Shown one piece after another: positions 13,541 through 26,384 of a stretch of 64,000 nucleotides of DNA. The translations under genes and the position numbers were made by a program. This DNA comes from Agrostemma githago. Lineage: Eukaryota; Streptophyta; Magnoliopsida; Caryophyllales; Caryophyllaceae. Under the pieces are notes generated by a model. The model saw only the letters and a list, made by a program, of their open reading frames with translations, was not told the origin of the DNA and did not search any database. The number at the start of each line of letters is the position of its first letter. Positions within the stretch are counted from its first letter, which is position 1. Where the stretch lies: the NCBI GenBank assembly GCA_958450325.1, contig OY288262.1, positions 10,389,081 to 10,453,080 of the forward strand. Reading direction: 5' to 3'.

Positions 13541-16500
13541 AGGGAACAGTTTCTTGCGGGTTTAGAGCCCTTGAATAAGGAAAAGGGTTTAGGGTTGGAT
13601 TAGACGGATCCGCGAAGCGGGTCCGCCTAATCCAACCCTATACCCTTTTCCGTCCCGTCTTATGCGGTACCCTACTCTTAAGGTTCAGTGTCCCATCTTT
13701 GAACCACATCCACGACAGGGTTCACCAATACCCTCTTAGGGTACAGTTTCTTGCGGGTTTAGTGACCTTGAATAAGGAAAAGGGTTTAGGGTTGGATTAG
13801 GCGGATCCGCGAAGCGGGTCCGCCTAATGCAACCCTAAACCCTTTTCCGTCCCGTCTTATGCGTTACCCTACTCTTAAGGGTTAGTGTCCCATCTTTGAA
13901 TCACATCCACGACAGGGTTCACCAATACCCTCTTAGGGTACAGTTTCTTGCGGGTTTAGTGACCTTGAATAAGGAAAAGGGTTTAGGGTTGGATTAGGCG
14001 GACCCGCGAATGCGGTACCCTACTCTTAAGGTTCAGTGTCCCATCTTTGAATCACATCCACGACAGGGTTCACCAATACCCTCTTAGGGTACAGTTTCTT
14101 GCGGGTTTAGTGACCTTGAATAAGGAAAAGGGTTTAGGGTTGGGTTAGGCGGACCCGCTTCGCGGATCCGCGAAGCGGGTCCGCCTAATCCAACCCTAAA
14201 CCCTTTTCCGTCCCGTCTTATGCGGTACCCTACTCTTAAGGTTCAGTGTCCCATCTTTGAATCAAATCCACGACAGGGTTCACCAATACCCTCTTAGGGT
14301 ACAGTTTCTTGCGGGTTTAGTGACCTTGAATAAGGAAAAGGGTTTAGGGTTGGATTAGGCGGATCCGCGAAGCGGGTCCGCCTAATCCAACCCTAAACCC
14401 TTTTCCGTCCCGTCTTATGCGGTACCCTACTCTTAAGGTTCAGTGTCCCATCTTTGAATCACATCCACAACAGGGTTCACCAATACCCTCTTAGGGTACA
14501 GTTTCTTGCGGGTTTAGTGACCTTGAATAAGGAAAAGAGTTTAGGGTTGGATTAGGCGGATCCGCGAAGAAGGTCCGCCTAATCCAATTCTAAACCCTTT
14601 TCCGTCCCGTCTTATGCGGTACCCTACTCTTAAGGTTCAGTGTCCCATCTTTGAATCACATCCACGACAGGGTTCACCAATACCCTCTTAGGGTACAGTT
14701 TCTTGCGGGTTTAGTGACCTTGAATAAGGAAAAGAGTTTAGGGTTGGATTAGGCGGATCCGCGAAGAGGGTCCGCCTAATCCAACCCTATACCCTTTTTC
14801 GTCCCGTCTTATGCGGTACCCTACTCTTAAGGTTCAGTGTCCCATCTTTGAATCACATCCACGACAGGGTTCACCAATACCCTCTTAGGGTACAGTTTCT
14901 TGCGGGTTTAGTGCCCTTGAATAAGGAAAACGGTTTAGGGTTGGATTAGGCGGATCCGCGAAGCGGGTCCGCCTAATCCAACCCTAAACCCTTTTCCGTC
15001 CCGTCTTATGCGGTACCCTACTCTTAAGGTTCAGTGTCCCATCTTTGAATCTTTGAATCACATCCACGACAGGGTTCACCAATACCCTCTTAGGGAACAG
15101 TTTCTTGCGGGTTTAGAGCCCTTGAATAAGGAAAAGGGTTTAGGGTGGGATTAGACGGATCCGCGAAGCGGGTCCGCCTAATCCAACCCTATACCCTTTT
15201 CCGTCCCGTCTTATGCGGTACCCTACTCTTAAGGTTCAGTGTCCCATCTTTGAATCACATCCACGACAGGGTTCACCAATACCCTCTTAGGGTACAGTTT
15301 CTTGCGGGTTTAGTGACCTTGAATAAGGAAAAGGGTTTAGGGTTGGATTAGGCGGACCCGCGAATGCGGTACCCTACTCTTAAGGTTCAGTGTCCCATCT
15401 TTGAATCACATCCACGACAGGGTTCACCAATACCCTCTTAGGGTACAGTTTCTTGCGGGTTTAGTGACCTTGAATAAGGAAAAGGGTTTAGGGTTGGGTT
15501 AGGCGGACCCGCTTCGCGGATCCGCGAAGCGGGTCCGCCTAATCCAACCCTAAACCCTTTTCCGTCCCGTCTTATGCGGTACCCTACTCTTAAGGTTCAG
15601 TGTCCCATCTTTGAATCACATCCACGACAGGGTTCACCAATACCCTCTTAGGATACAGTTTCTTGCGGGTTTAGTGACCTTGAATAAGGAAAAGGGTTTA
15701 GGGTTGGATTAGGCGGATCCGCGAAGCGGGTCCGCCTAATCCAACCCTAAACCCTTTTCCGTCCCGTCTTATGCGGTACCCTACTCTTAAGGTTCAGTGT
15801 CCCATCTTTGAATCACATCCACAACAGGGTTCACCAATACCCTCTTAGGGTACAGTTTCTTGCGGGTTTAGTGACCTTGAATAAGGAAAAGAGTTTAGGG
15901 TTGGATTAGGCGGATCCGCGAAGAAGGTCCGCCTAATCCAATTCTAAACCCTTTTCCGTCCCGTCTTATGCGTTACCCTACTCTTAAGGTTCAGTGTCCC
16001 ATCTTTGAATCACATCCACGACAGGGTTCACCAATACCCTCTTAGGGTACAGTTTCTTGCGGGTTTAGTGACCTTGAATAAGGAAAAGGGTTTAGGGTTG
16101 GATTAGGCGGATCCGCGAAGCGGGTCCGCCTAATCCAACCCTAAACCCTTTTCCGTCCCGTCTTATGCGGTACCCTACTCTTAAGGTTCAGTGTCCCATC
16201 TTTGAATCACATCCACAACAGGGTTCACCAATACCCTCTTAGGGTACAGTTTCTTGCGGGTTTAGTGACCTTGAATAAGGAAAAGAGTTTAGGGTTGGAT
16301 TAGGCGGATCCGCGAAGAAGGTCCGCCTAATCCAATTCTAAACCCTTTTCCGTCCCGTCTTATGCGGTACCCTACTCTTAAGGTTCAGTGTCCCATCTTT
16401 GAATCACATCCACGACAGGGTTCACCAATACCCTCTTAGGGTACAGTTTCTTGCGGGTTTAGTGCCCTTGAATAAGGAAAACGGTTTAGGGTTGGATTAG

Positions 16501-18000
16501 GCGGATCCGCGAAGCGGGTCCGCCTAATCCAACCCTAAACCCTTTTCCGTCCCGTCTTATGCGGTACCCTACTCTTAAGGTTCAGTGTCCCATCTTTGAA
16601 TCTTTGAATCACATCCACGACAGGGTTCACCAATACCCTCTTAGGGAACAGTTTCTTGCGGGTTTAGAGCCCTTGAATAAGGAAAAGGGTTTAGGGTTGG
16701 ATTAGACGGATCCGCGAAGTGGGTCCGCCTAATCCAACCCTATACCCTTTTCCGTCCCGTCTTATGCGGTACCCTACTCTTAAGGTTCAGTGTCCCATCT
16801 TTGAATCACATCCACGACAGGGTTCACCAATACCCTCTTAGGGTACAGTTTCTTGCGGGTTTAGTGCCCTTGAATAAGGAAAAGGGTTTAGGGTTGGATT
16901 AGGCGGATCCGCGAAGCGGGTCCGCCTAATGCAACCCTAAACCCTTTTCCGTCCCGTCTTATGCGTTACCCTACTCTTAAGGGTTAGTGTCCCATCTTTG
17001 AATCACATCCACGACAGGGTTCACCAATACCCTCTTAGGGTACAGTTTCTTGCGGGTTTAGTGACCTTGAATAAGGAAAAGGGTTTAGGGTTGGATTAGG
17101 CGGACCCGCGAATGCGGTACCCTACTCTTAAGGTTCAGTGTCCCATCTTTGAATCACATCCACGACAGGGTTCACCAATACCCTCTTAGGGTACAGTTTC
17201 TTGCGGGTTTAGTGACCTTGAATAAGGAAAAGGGTTTAGGGTTGGGTTAGGCGGACCCACTTCGCGGATCCGCGAAGCGGGTCCGCCTAATCCAACCCTA
17301 AACCCTTTTCCGTCCCGTCTTATGCGGTACCCTACTCTTAAGGTTCAGTGTCCCATCTTTGAATCACATCCACGACAGGGTTCACCAATACCCTCTTAGG
17401 GTACAGTTTCTTGCGGGTTTAGTGACCTTGAATAAGGAAAAGGGTTTAGGGTTGGATTAGGCGGATCCGCGAAGCGGGTCCGCCTAATCCAACCCTAAAC
17501 CCTTTTCCGTCCCGTCTTATGCGGTACCCTACTCTTAAGGTTCAGTGTCCCATCTTTGAATCACATCCACAACAGGGTTCACCAATACCCTCTTAGGGTA
17601 CAGTTTCTTGCGGGTTTAGTGACCTTGAATAAGGAAAAGAGTTTAGGGTTGGATTAGGCGGATCCGCGAAGAAGGTCCGCCTAATCCAATTCTAAACCCT
17701 TTTCCGTCCCGTCTTATGCGGTACCCTACTCTTAAGGTTCAGTGTCCCATCTTTGAATCACATCCACGACAGGGTTCACCAATACCCTCTTAGGGTACAG
17801 TTTCTTGCGGGTTTAGTGACCTTGAATAAGGAAAAGAGTTTAGGGTTGGATTAGGCGGATCCGCGAAGAGGGTCCGCCTAATCCAACCCTAAACCCTTTT
17901 CCGTCCCGTCTTATGCGGTACCCTACTCTTAAGGTTCAGTGTCCCATCTTTGAATCTTTGAATCACATCCACGACAGGGTTCACCAATACCCTCTTAGGG
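13541..18000 (+). repeat. Higher-order repeat region with 1.35-1.55-kb spacing
   Basis: The private change agggaacag (for agggtacag), followed by tttagagcccttg, recurs at 13,541, 15,092, 16,643 and 17,997, giving spacings of 1,551, 1,551 and 1,354 bp. The last spacing is shorter by exactly one 197-bp monomer. The blocks share most variants, but one monomer type is swapped in the second block. This fits unequal exchange rather than simple block copying. Confidence 0.8.
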
Positions 18001-21000
18001 AACAGTTTCTTGCGGGTTTAGAGCCCTTGAATAAGGAAAAGGGTTTAGGGTTGGATTAGACGGATCCGCGAAGTGGGTCCGCCTAATCCAACCCTATACC
18101 CTTTTCCGTCCCGTCTTATGCGGTACCCTACTCTTAAGGTTCAGTGTCCCATCTTTGAATCACATCCACCACAGGGTTCACCAATACCCTCTTAGGGTAC
18201 AGTTTCTTGCGGGTTTAGTGCCCTTGAATAAGGAAAAGGGTTTAGGGTTGGATTAGGCGGATCCGCGAAGCGGGTCCGCCTAATGCAACCCTAAACCCTT
18301 TTCCGTCCCGTCTTATGCGTTACCCTACTCTTAAGGGTTAGTGTCCCATCTTTGAATCACATCCACGACAGGGTTCACAAATACCCTCTTAGGGTACAGT
18401 TTCTTGCGGGTTTAGTGACCTTGAATAAGGAAAAGGGTTTAGGGTTGGATTAGGCGGACCCGCGAATGCGGTACCCTACTCTTAAGGTTCAGTGTCCCAT
18501 CTTTGAATCACATCCACGACAGGGTTCACCAATACCCTCTTAGGGTACAGTTTCTTGCGGGTTTAGTGACCTTGAATAAGGAAAAGGGTTTAGGGTTGGG
18601 TTAGGCGGACCCGCTTCGCGGATCCGCGAAGCGGGTCCGCCTAATCCAACCCTAAACCCTTTTCCGTCCCGTCTTATGCGGTACCCTACTCTTAAGGTTC
18701 AGTGTCCCATCTTTGAATCACATCCACGACAGGGTTCACCAATACCCTCTTAGGGTACAGTTTCTTGCGGGTTTAGTGACCTTGAATAAGGAAAAGGGTT
18801 TAGGGTTGGATTAGGCGGATCCGCGAAGCGGGTCCGCCTAATCCAACCCTAAACCCTTTTCCGTCCCGTCTTATGCGGTACCCTACTCTTAAGGTTCAGT
18901 GTCCCATCTTTGAATCACATCCACAACAGGGTTCACCAATACCCTCTTAGGGTACAGTTTCTTGCGGGTTTAGTGACCTTGAATAAGGAAAAGAGTTTAG
19001 GGTTGGATTAGGCGGATCCGCGAAGAAGGTCCGCCTAATCCAATTCTAAACCCTTTTCCGTCCCGTCTTATGCGGTACCCTTGTCTTAAGGTTCAGTGTC
19101 CCATCTTTGAATCACATCCACGACAGGGTTCACCAATACCCTCTTAGGGTACAGTTTCTTGCGGGTTTAGTGACCTTGAATAAGGAAAAGAGTTTAGGGT
19201 TGGATTAGGCGGATCCGCGAAGAGGGTCCGCCTAATCCAACCCTATACCCTTTTTCGTCCCGTCTTATGCGGTACCCTACTCTTAAGGTTCAGTGTCCCA
19301 TCTTTGAATCACATCCACGACAGGGTTCACCAATACCCTCTTAGGGTACAGTTTCTTGCGGGTTTAGTGCCCTTGAATAAGGAAAAGGGTTTAGGGTTGG
19401 ATTAGGCGGATCCGCGAAGCGGGTCCGCCTAATCCAACCCTAAACCCTTTTCCGTCCCGTCTTATGCGGTACCCTACTCTTAAGGTTCAGTGTCCCATCT
19501 TTGAATCACATCCACGACAGGGTTCACCAATACCCTCTTAGGGTACAGTTTCTTGCGGGTTTAGTGACCTTGAATAAGGAAAAGAGTTTAGGGTTGGATT
19601 AGGCGGATCCGCGAAGAGGGTCCGCCTAATCCAACCCTATACCCTTTTCCGTCCCGTCTTATGCGGTACCCTACTCTTAAGGTTCAGTGTCCCATCTTTG
19701 AATCACATCCACGACAGGGTTCACCAATACCCTCTTAGGGTACAGTTTCTTGCGGGTTTAGTGCCCTTGAATAAGGAAAAGGGTTTAGGGTTGGATTAGG
19801 CGGATCCGCGAAGCGGGTCTGCCTAATCCAACCCTAAACCCTTTTCCGTCCCGTCTTATGCGGTACCCTACTCTTAAGGTTCAGTGTTCCATCTTTCAAT
19901 CACATCCACGACAGGGTTCACCAATACCCTCTTTGGGTACAGTTTCTTGCGGGTTTAGTGACCTTGAATAAGGAAAAGAGTTTAGGGTTGGATTAAGCGG
20001 ATCCGCGAAGAAGGTCCGCCTAATCCAACCCTAAACCCTTTTCCGTCCCGTCTTATGCGGTACCCTACTCTTAAGGTTCAGTGTCCCATCTTTGAATCAC
20101 ATCCACGACAGGGTTCACCAATACCCTCTTAGGGTACAGTTTCTTGCGGGTTTAGTGACCTTGAATAAGGAAAAGAGTTTAGGGTTGGATTAGGCGGATC
20201 CGCGAAGAGGGTCCGCCTAGTCCAACCCTATACCCTTTTTCGTCCCGTCTTATGCGGTACCCTACTCTTAAGGTTCAGTGTCCCATCTTTGAATCACATC
20301 CACGACAGGGTTCACCAATACCCTCTTAGGGTACAGTTTCTTGCGGGTTTAGTGCCCTTGAATAAGGAAAAGGGTTTAGGGTTGGATTAGGCGGATCCGC
20401 GAAGCGGGTCCGCCTAATCCAACCCTAAACCCTTTTCCGTCCCGTCTTATGCGGTACCCTACTCTTAAGGTTCAGTGTCCCATCTTTGAATCACATCCAC
20501 GACAGGGTTCACCAATACCCTCTTAGGGTACAGTTTCTTGCGGGTTTAGTGACCTTGAATAAGGAAAAGGGTTTAGGGTTGGATTAGGCGGACCCGCGAA
20601 TGCGGTACCCTACTCTTAAGATTCAGTGTCCCATCTTTGAATCACATCCACGACAGGGTTCACCAATACCCTCTTAGGGTACAGTTTCTTGCGGGTTTAG
20701 TGACCTTGAATAAGGAAAAGGGTTTAGGGTTGGATTAGGCGGACCCGCTTCGCGGATCCGCGAAGCGGGTCCGCCTAATCCAACCCTAAACTCTTTTCCG
20801 TCCCGTCTTATGCGGTACCCTACTCTTAAGGTTCAGTGTCCCATCTTTGAATCACATCCACGACAGGGTTCACCAATACCCTCTTAGGGTACAGTTTCTT
20901 GCGGGTTTAGTGACCTTGAATAAGGAAAAGAGTTTAGGGTTGGATTAGGCGGATCCGCGAAGAAGGTCCGCCTAATCCAACCCTAAACCCTTTTCCGTCC

Positions 21001-24000
21001 CGTCTTATGCGGTACCCTACTCTTAAGGTTCAGTGTCCCATCTTTGAATCACATCCACGACAGGGTTCACCAATACCCTCTTAGGGTACAGTTTCTTGCA
21101 GGTTTAGTGACCTTGAATAAGGAAAAGAGTTTAGGGTTGGATTAGGCGGATCCGCGAAGAAGGTCCGCCTAATCCAACCCTAAACCCTTTTCCGTCCCGT
21201 CTTATGCGGTACCCTACTCTTAAGGTTCAGTGTCCCATCTTTGAATCACATCCACGACAGGGTTCACCAATACCCTCTTAGGGTACAGTTTCTTGCAGGT
21301 TTAGTGCCCTTGAATAAGGAAAAGGGTTTAGGGTTGGATTAGGCGGATCCGCGAAGCGGGTCCGCCTAATCCAACCCTAAACCCTTTTCCGTCCCGTCTT
21401 ATGCGGTACCCTACTCTTAAGGTTCAGTGTCCCATCTTTGAATCTTTGAATCACATCCACGACAGTGTTCACCAATACCCTCTTAGGGTACAGTTTCTTG
21501 CGGGTTTAGTGCCCTTGAATAAGGAAAAGGGTTTAGGGTTGGATTAGACGGATCCGCGAAGCGGGTCCGCCTAATCCAACCCTAAACCCTTTTCCGTCCC
21601 GTCTTATGCGGTACCCTACTCTTAAGGTTCAGTGTCCCATCTTTGAATCACATCCACGATAGGGTTCACCAATACCCTCTTAGTGTACAGTTTCTTGCGG
21701 GTTTAGTGACCTTGAATAAGAAAAAGGGTTTAGGGTTGGATTAGGCGGACCCGCTTCGCGGATCCGCCTAATCCAACCCTAAACCCTTTTCCGTCCTTGA
21801 ATAAGGAAAAGGGTTTAGGGATGGATTAGGCGGATCCGCGAAGCGGGTCCGCCTAATCCAACCCTAAACCCTTTTCCGTCCCGTCTTATGCGGTACCCTA
21901 CTCTTAAGGTTCAGTGTCCCATCTTTGAATCACATCCACGACAGGGTTCACCAATACCCTCTTAGGGTACAGTTTCTTGCGGGTTTAGTGACCTTGAATA
22001 AGGAAAAGGGTTTAGGGTTGGATTAGGCGGATCCGCGAAGCGTGTCCGCCTAATCCAACCCTAAACCCTTTTCCGTCCCGTCTTATGCGATACCCTACTC
22101 TTAAGGTTCAGTGTCCCATCTTTGAATCACATCCACGACAGGGTTCACCAATACCCTCTTAGGGTACAGTTTCTTGCGGGTTTAGTGACCTTGAATAAGG
22201 AAAAGGGTTTAGGGTTGGATTAGGCGGACCCGCGAATGCGGTACCCTACTCTTAAGATTCAGTGTCCCATCTTTGAATCACATCCACGACAGGGTTCACC
22301 AATACCCTCTTAGGGTACAGTTTCTTGCGGGTTTAGTGACCTTGAATAAGGAAAAGGGTTTAGGGTTGGATTAGGCGGACCCGCGAAGCGGGTCCGCCTA
22401 ATCCAACCCTAAACCCTTTTCCGTCCCGTCTTATGCGGTACCCTACTCTTAAGGTTCAGTGTCCCATCTTTGAATCACATCCACGACAGGGTTCACCAAT
22501 ACCCTCTTAGGGTACAGTTTCTTGCGGGTTTAGTGACCTTGAATAAGGAAAAGAGTTTAGGGTTGGATTAGGCGGATCCGCGAAGAAGGTCCGCCTAATC
22601 CAACCCTAATCCCTTTTCCGTCCCGTCTTATGCGGTACCCTACTCTTAAGGTTCAGTGTCCCATCTTTGATTCACATCCACGACAGGGTTCACCAATACC
22701 CTCTTAGGGTACAGGTTCTTGCAGGTTTAGTGCCCTTGAATAAGGAAAAGGGTTTAGGGTTGGATTAGGCGGATCCGCGAAGCGGGTCCGCCTAATCCAA
22801 CCCTAAACCCTTTTCCGTCCCGTCTTATGCGGTACCCTACTCTTAAGGTTCAGTGTCCCATCTTTGAATCTTTGAATCACATCCACGACAGGGTTCACCA
22901 ATACCCTCTTAGGGTACAGTTTCTTGCGGGTTTAGTGCCCTTGAATAAGGAAAAGGGTTTAGGGTTGGATTAGACGGATCCGCGAAGCGGGTCCGCCTAA
23001 TCCAACCCTAAACCCTTTTCCGTCCCGTCTTATGCGGTACCCTACTCTTAAGGTTCAGTGTCCCATCTTTGAATCACATCCACGACAGGGTTCACCAATA
23101 CCCTCTTAGTGTACAGTTTCTTGCGGGTTTAGTGACCTTGAATAAGAAAAAGGGTTTAGGGTTGGATTAGGCGGACCCGCTTCGCGGATCCGCCTAATCC
23201 AACCCTAAACCCTTTTCCGTCCTTGAATAAGGAAAAGGGTTTAGGGATGGATTAGGCGGATCCGCGAAGCGGGTCCGCCTAATCCAACCCTAAACCCTTT
23301 TCCGTCCCGTCTTATGCGGTACCCTACTCTTAAGGTTCAGTGTCCCATCTTTGAATCACATCCACGACAGGGTTCAACAATACCCTCTTAGGGTACAGTT
23401 TCTTGCGGGTTTAGTGACCTTGAATAAGGAAAAGGGTTTAGTGTTGGATTAGGCGGATCCGCGAAGCGTGTCCGCCTAATCCAACCCTAAACCCTTTTCC
23501 GTCCCGTCTTATGCGATACCCTACTCTTAAGGTTCAGTGTCCCATCTTTGAATCACATCCACGACAGGGTTCACCAATACCCTCTTAGGGTACAGTTTCT
23601 TGCGGGTTTAGTGACCTTGAATAAGGAAAAGGGTTTAGGGTTGGATTAGGCGGATCCGCGAAGCGGGTCCGCCTAATCCAACCCTAAACCCTTTTCCGTC
23701 CCGTCTTATGCGGTACCCTACTCTTAAGGTTTTGTGTCCCATCTTTTAATCACATCCACGACAGGGTTCACCAATACCCTCTTAGGGTACAGTTTCTTGC
23801 GGGTTTAGTGACCTTGAATAAGGAAAAGGGTTTAGGGTTGGATTAGGCGGACCCGCGAATGCGGTACCCTACTCTTAAGATTCAGTGTCCCATCTTTGAA
23901 TCACATCCACGACAGGGTTCACCAATACCCTCTTAGGGTACAGTTTCTTGCGGGTTTAGTGACCTTGAATAAGGAAAAGGGTTTAGGGTTGGATTAGGCG

Positions 24001-25479
24001 GACCCGCTTCGCGGATCCGCGAAGCGGGTCCGCCTAATCCAACCCTAAACTCTTTTCCGTCCCGTCTTATGCGGTACCCTACTCTTAAGGTTCAGTGTCC
24101 CATCTTTTTATCACATCCACGACAGGGTTCACCAATACCCTCTTAGGGTACAGTTTCTTGCGGGTTTAGTGACCTTGAATAAGGAAAAGGGTTTAGGGTT
24201 GGATTAGGCGGATCCGCGAAGCGGGTCCGCCTAATCCAACCCTAAACCCTTTTCCGTCCCGTATTATGCGGTACCCTACTCTTAAGGTTCAGTGTCCCAT
24301 CTTTGAATCACATCCACGACAGGGTTCACCAATACCCTCTTAGGGTACAGTTTCTTGCGGGTTTAGTGACCTTGAATAAGGAAAAGAGTTTAGGGTTGGA
24401 TTAGGCGGATCCGCGAAGAAGGTCCGCCTAATCCAACCCTAAACCCTTTTCCGTCCCGTCTTATGCGGTACCCTACTCTTAAGGTTCAGTGTCCCATCTT
24501 TGAATCACATCCACGACAGGGTTCACCAATACCCTCTTAGGGTACAGTTTCTTGCAGGTTTAGTGCCCTTGAATAAGGAAAAGGGTTTAGGGTTGGATTA
24601 GGCGGATCCGCGAAGCGGGTCCGCCTAATCCAACCCTAAACCCTTTTCCGTCCCGTCTTATGCGGTACCCTACTCTTAAGGTTCAGTGTCCCATCTTTGA
24701 ATCTTTGAATCACATCCACGACAGGGTTCACCAATACCCTCTTAGGGTACAGTTTCTTGCGGGTTTAGTGCCCTTGAATAAGGAAAAGGGTTTAGGGTTG
24801 GATTAGACGGATCCGCGAAGCGGGTCCGCCTAATCCAACCCTAAACCCTTTTCCGTCCCGTCTTATGCGGTACCCTACTCTTAAGGTTCAGTGTCCCATC
24901 TTTGAATCACATCCACGACAGGGTTCACCAATACCCTCTTAGGGTACAGTTTCTTGCGGGTTTAGTGACCTTGAATAAGGAAAAGGGTTTAGGGTTGGAT
25001 TAGGCGGATCCGCGAAGCGTGTCCGCCTAATCCAACCCTAAACCCTTTTCCGTCCCGTCTTATGCGATACCCTACTCTTAAGGTTCAGTGTCCCATCTTT
25101 GAATCACATCCACGACAGGGTTCACCAATACCCTCTTAGGGTACAGTTTCTTGCGGGTTTAGTGACCTTGAATAAGGAAAAGGGTTTAGGGTTGGATTAG
25201 GCGGATCCGCGAAGCGGGTCCGCCTAATCCAACCCTAAACCCTTTTCCGTCCCGTCTTATGCGGTACCCTACTCTTAAGGTTTAGTGTCCCATCTTTTAA
25301 TCACATCCACGACAGGGTTCACCAATACCCTCTTAGGGTACAGTTCCTTGCGGGTTTAGTGACCTTGAATAAGGAAAAGGGTTTAGGGTTGGATTAGGCG
25401 GATCCGCGAAGCGGGTCCGCCTAATCGAACCCTAAACCCTTTTCCGTCCCGTCTTATGCGGTACCCTACTCTTAAGGTT

Positions 25480-25489
25480 CAGTTTCTTG
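25480..25489. other. Satellite array edge
   Basis: The last monomer reads normally to ...cttaaggttcagt and then jumps to ttcttg before entering unique AT-rich DNA. In a normal monomer gttcagtgtccc and tacagtttcttg lie about 70 bp apart. The edge is therefore explained by a deletion between two CAGT copies inside the last monomer, with the satellite ending at ttcttg. Confidence 0.75.
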
Positions 25490-25700
25490 ATAAATATCAA
25501 TATGTGCATCAAAACAGATACTGTTTTAACCATAGTAACTTATGTACATCAAAACAGACACTGTTTAAACCATGTATTAATTTCAATATGTGCAACACAT
25601 AGTACCTTATCTACATCAAAACAAACACTGTTTTAAGCATGTACAAATTCCAAAATGTGCAACACATAGTAACTTATTCAACAGATATCAATTTATGTAC
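25490..25700 (+). repeat. 67-bp AT-rich repeat, cluster 1
   Basis: Three degenerate copies of a repeat with the order atgtgcaacacatagtaac - ttatgtacatcaaaacagac - actgttttaaccatgtac lie directly beside the satellite and downstream of the Ulp1-domain paralogue at 25,947-31,417. The rest of 25,700-25,946 is AT-rich without recognisable genes. Confidence 0.8.
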
Positions 25701-25946
25701 GTCAAAACATGTTTAGATTACTCTATACATTTTATGTTTTTGACTGTTTACAGAAGAACGTTATAGGTTAATTTTGTTTTACGTTTAATAATTTACAAAG
25801 TACAGTGTATAGGTCATTATGTAATGTACATATGTACATATTAGCTGTACATAACTCACCTGAGAATGATTATAAAAACGTTGATGTTTATATAAATTCT
25901 TGTCATGGAGTAATGTTTACATCACTGACTGTTTACATACACACAG

Positions 25947-26384
25947 CTAAAATAGAATTTTATATTTTCTGTCAACTGTAAAATCCTTAACAAAGTTCTT
26001 ATCCCACCTCATAAGATTTATGCATGTTTGACGACGAAAGTCATTGATGTCATTAAAATAATCTTTGTCTGTCCATTTCTCCTTGTCGTGAAATGCATTT
26101 ATCCACTTCAAGACAAAAACACCACAATCAAATCCATTACTTTGTTGAGCTGCATTTTTGACATACTCCATTGAATTTGTCATCATTTTTTTGGAGATGT
26201 ATTCATAGTCCCAGTAGTTTTGAATGATGACTGCGATATTTGTCATTATTCTGTGGCAAACATCAATTCGTGCTTTGTTACCCTTCCTTTTACTTGAATC
26301 CAAGATGTAATTCTTCTTGTCTTCAAAATCACACACAATCAAAATCCAGTGTAATGGTGTGTCAATATGAACTGGGATAAAGAT
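25947..26384 (-). CDS. Ulp1 catalytic exon of the downstream paralogue
   Basis: This last exon has a clean AG acceptor after a pyrimidine tract and encodes the catalytic core of a Ulp1-like cysteine protease. It begins IFIPVHID; the catalytic His-Trp pair is in PLHWILIVCD, the Asp in NYILDSS, and the oxyanion Gln plus nucleophile Cys in QSNGFDCGVFVLKW. All four catalytic positions are present, so the active site itself is not decayed. The exon is 438 nt, the same length as the matching exon of the upstream paralogue at 32,131-32,568. Confidence 0.85.
   Translation of the reverse strand: MFIPVHIDTPLHWILIVCDFEDKKNYILDSSKRKGNKARIDVCHRIMTNIAVIIQNYWDYEYISKKMMTNSMEYVKNAAQQSNGFDCGVFVLKWINAFHDKEKWTDKDYFNDINDFRRQTCINLMRWDKNFVKDFTVDRKYKILF

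Larger units (their letters stand above)
1..25489 (+). repeat. Satellite DNA array, 197-bp class monomers with telomere-like palindrome
   Basis: About 130 head-to-tail monomers, all in one orientation, fill this block with no other sequence. The usual monomer is 197 bp (starts at 1, 198, 395). It holds a long inverted repeat whose arms run ggaaaagggtttaggg...ggcgga and back, so each arm carries one perfect plant telomere unit (TTTAGGG or CCCTAAA). After the inverted repeat come GGTACC, CTTAAG, a conserved block ending in cacatccacgacagggttc, and a short stem-loop (TACCCT, loop CTT, AGGGTA). Variants include a 9-bp duplication (gaatctttgaatc), gagggtcc or aaggtcc in the loop, and tataccc for taaaccc. 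No coding frame persists. The single-base differences between monomers and the recurring variant order show recent local amplification. A subtelomeric or pericentromeric position is plausible but cannot be told from sequence alone. Confidence 0.97.

Noticed and set aside
15145..15351. Open frame of 68 codons in the satellite
   Set aside because: It runs through satellite monomers and exists only because one variant lacks a stop. Neighbouring monomers do not keep it and it has no protein-like features.
1..25489. CRISPR-like array or interstitial telomere
   Set aside because: Repeats are long, contiguous and without unique spacers, so not CRISPR. Telomere units are single copies within a complex monomer rather than a (TTTAGGG)n run.
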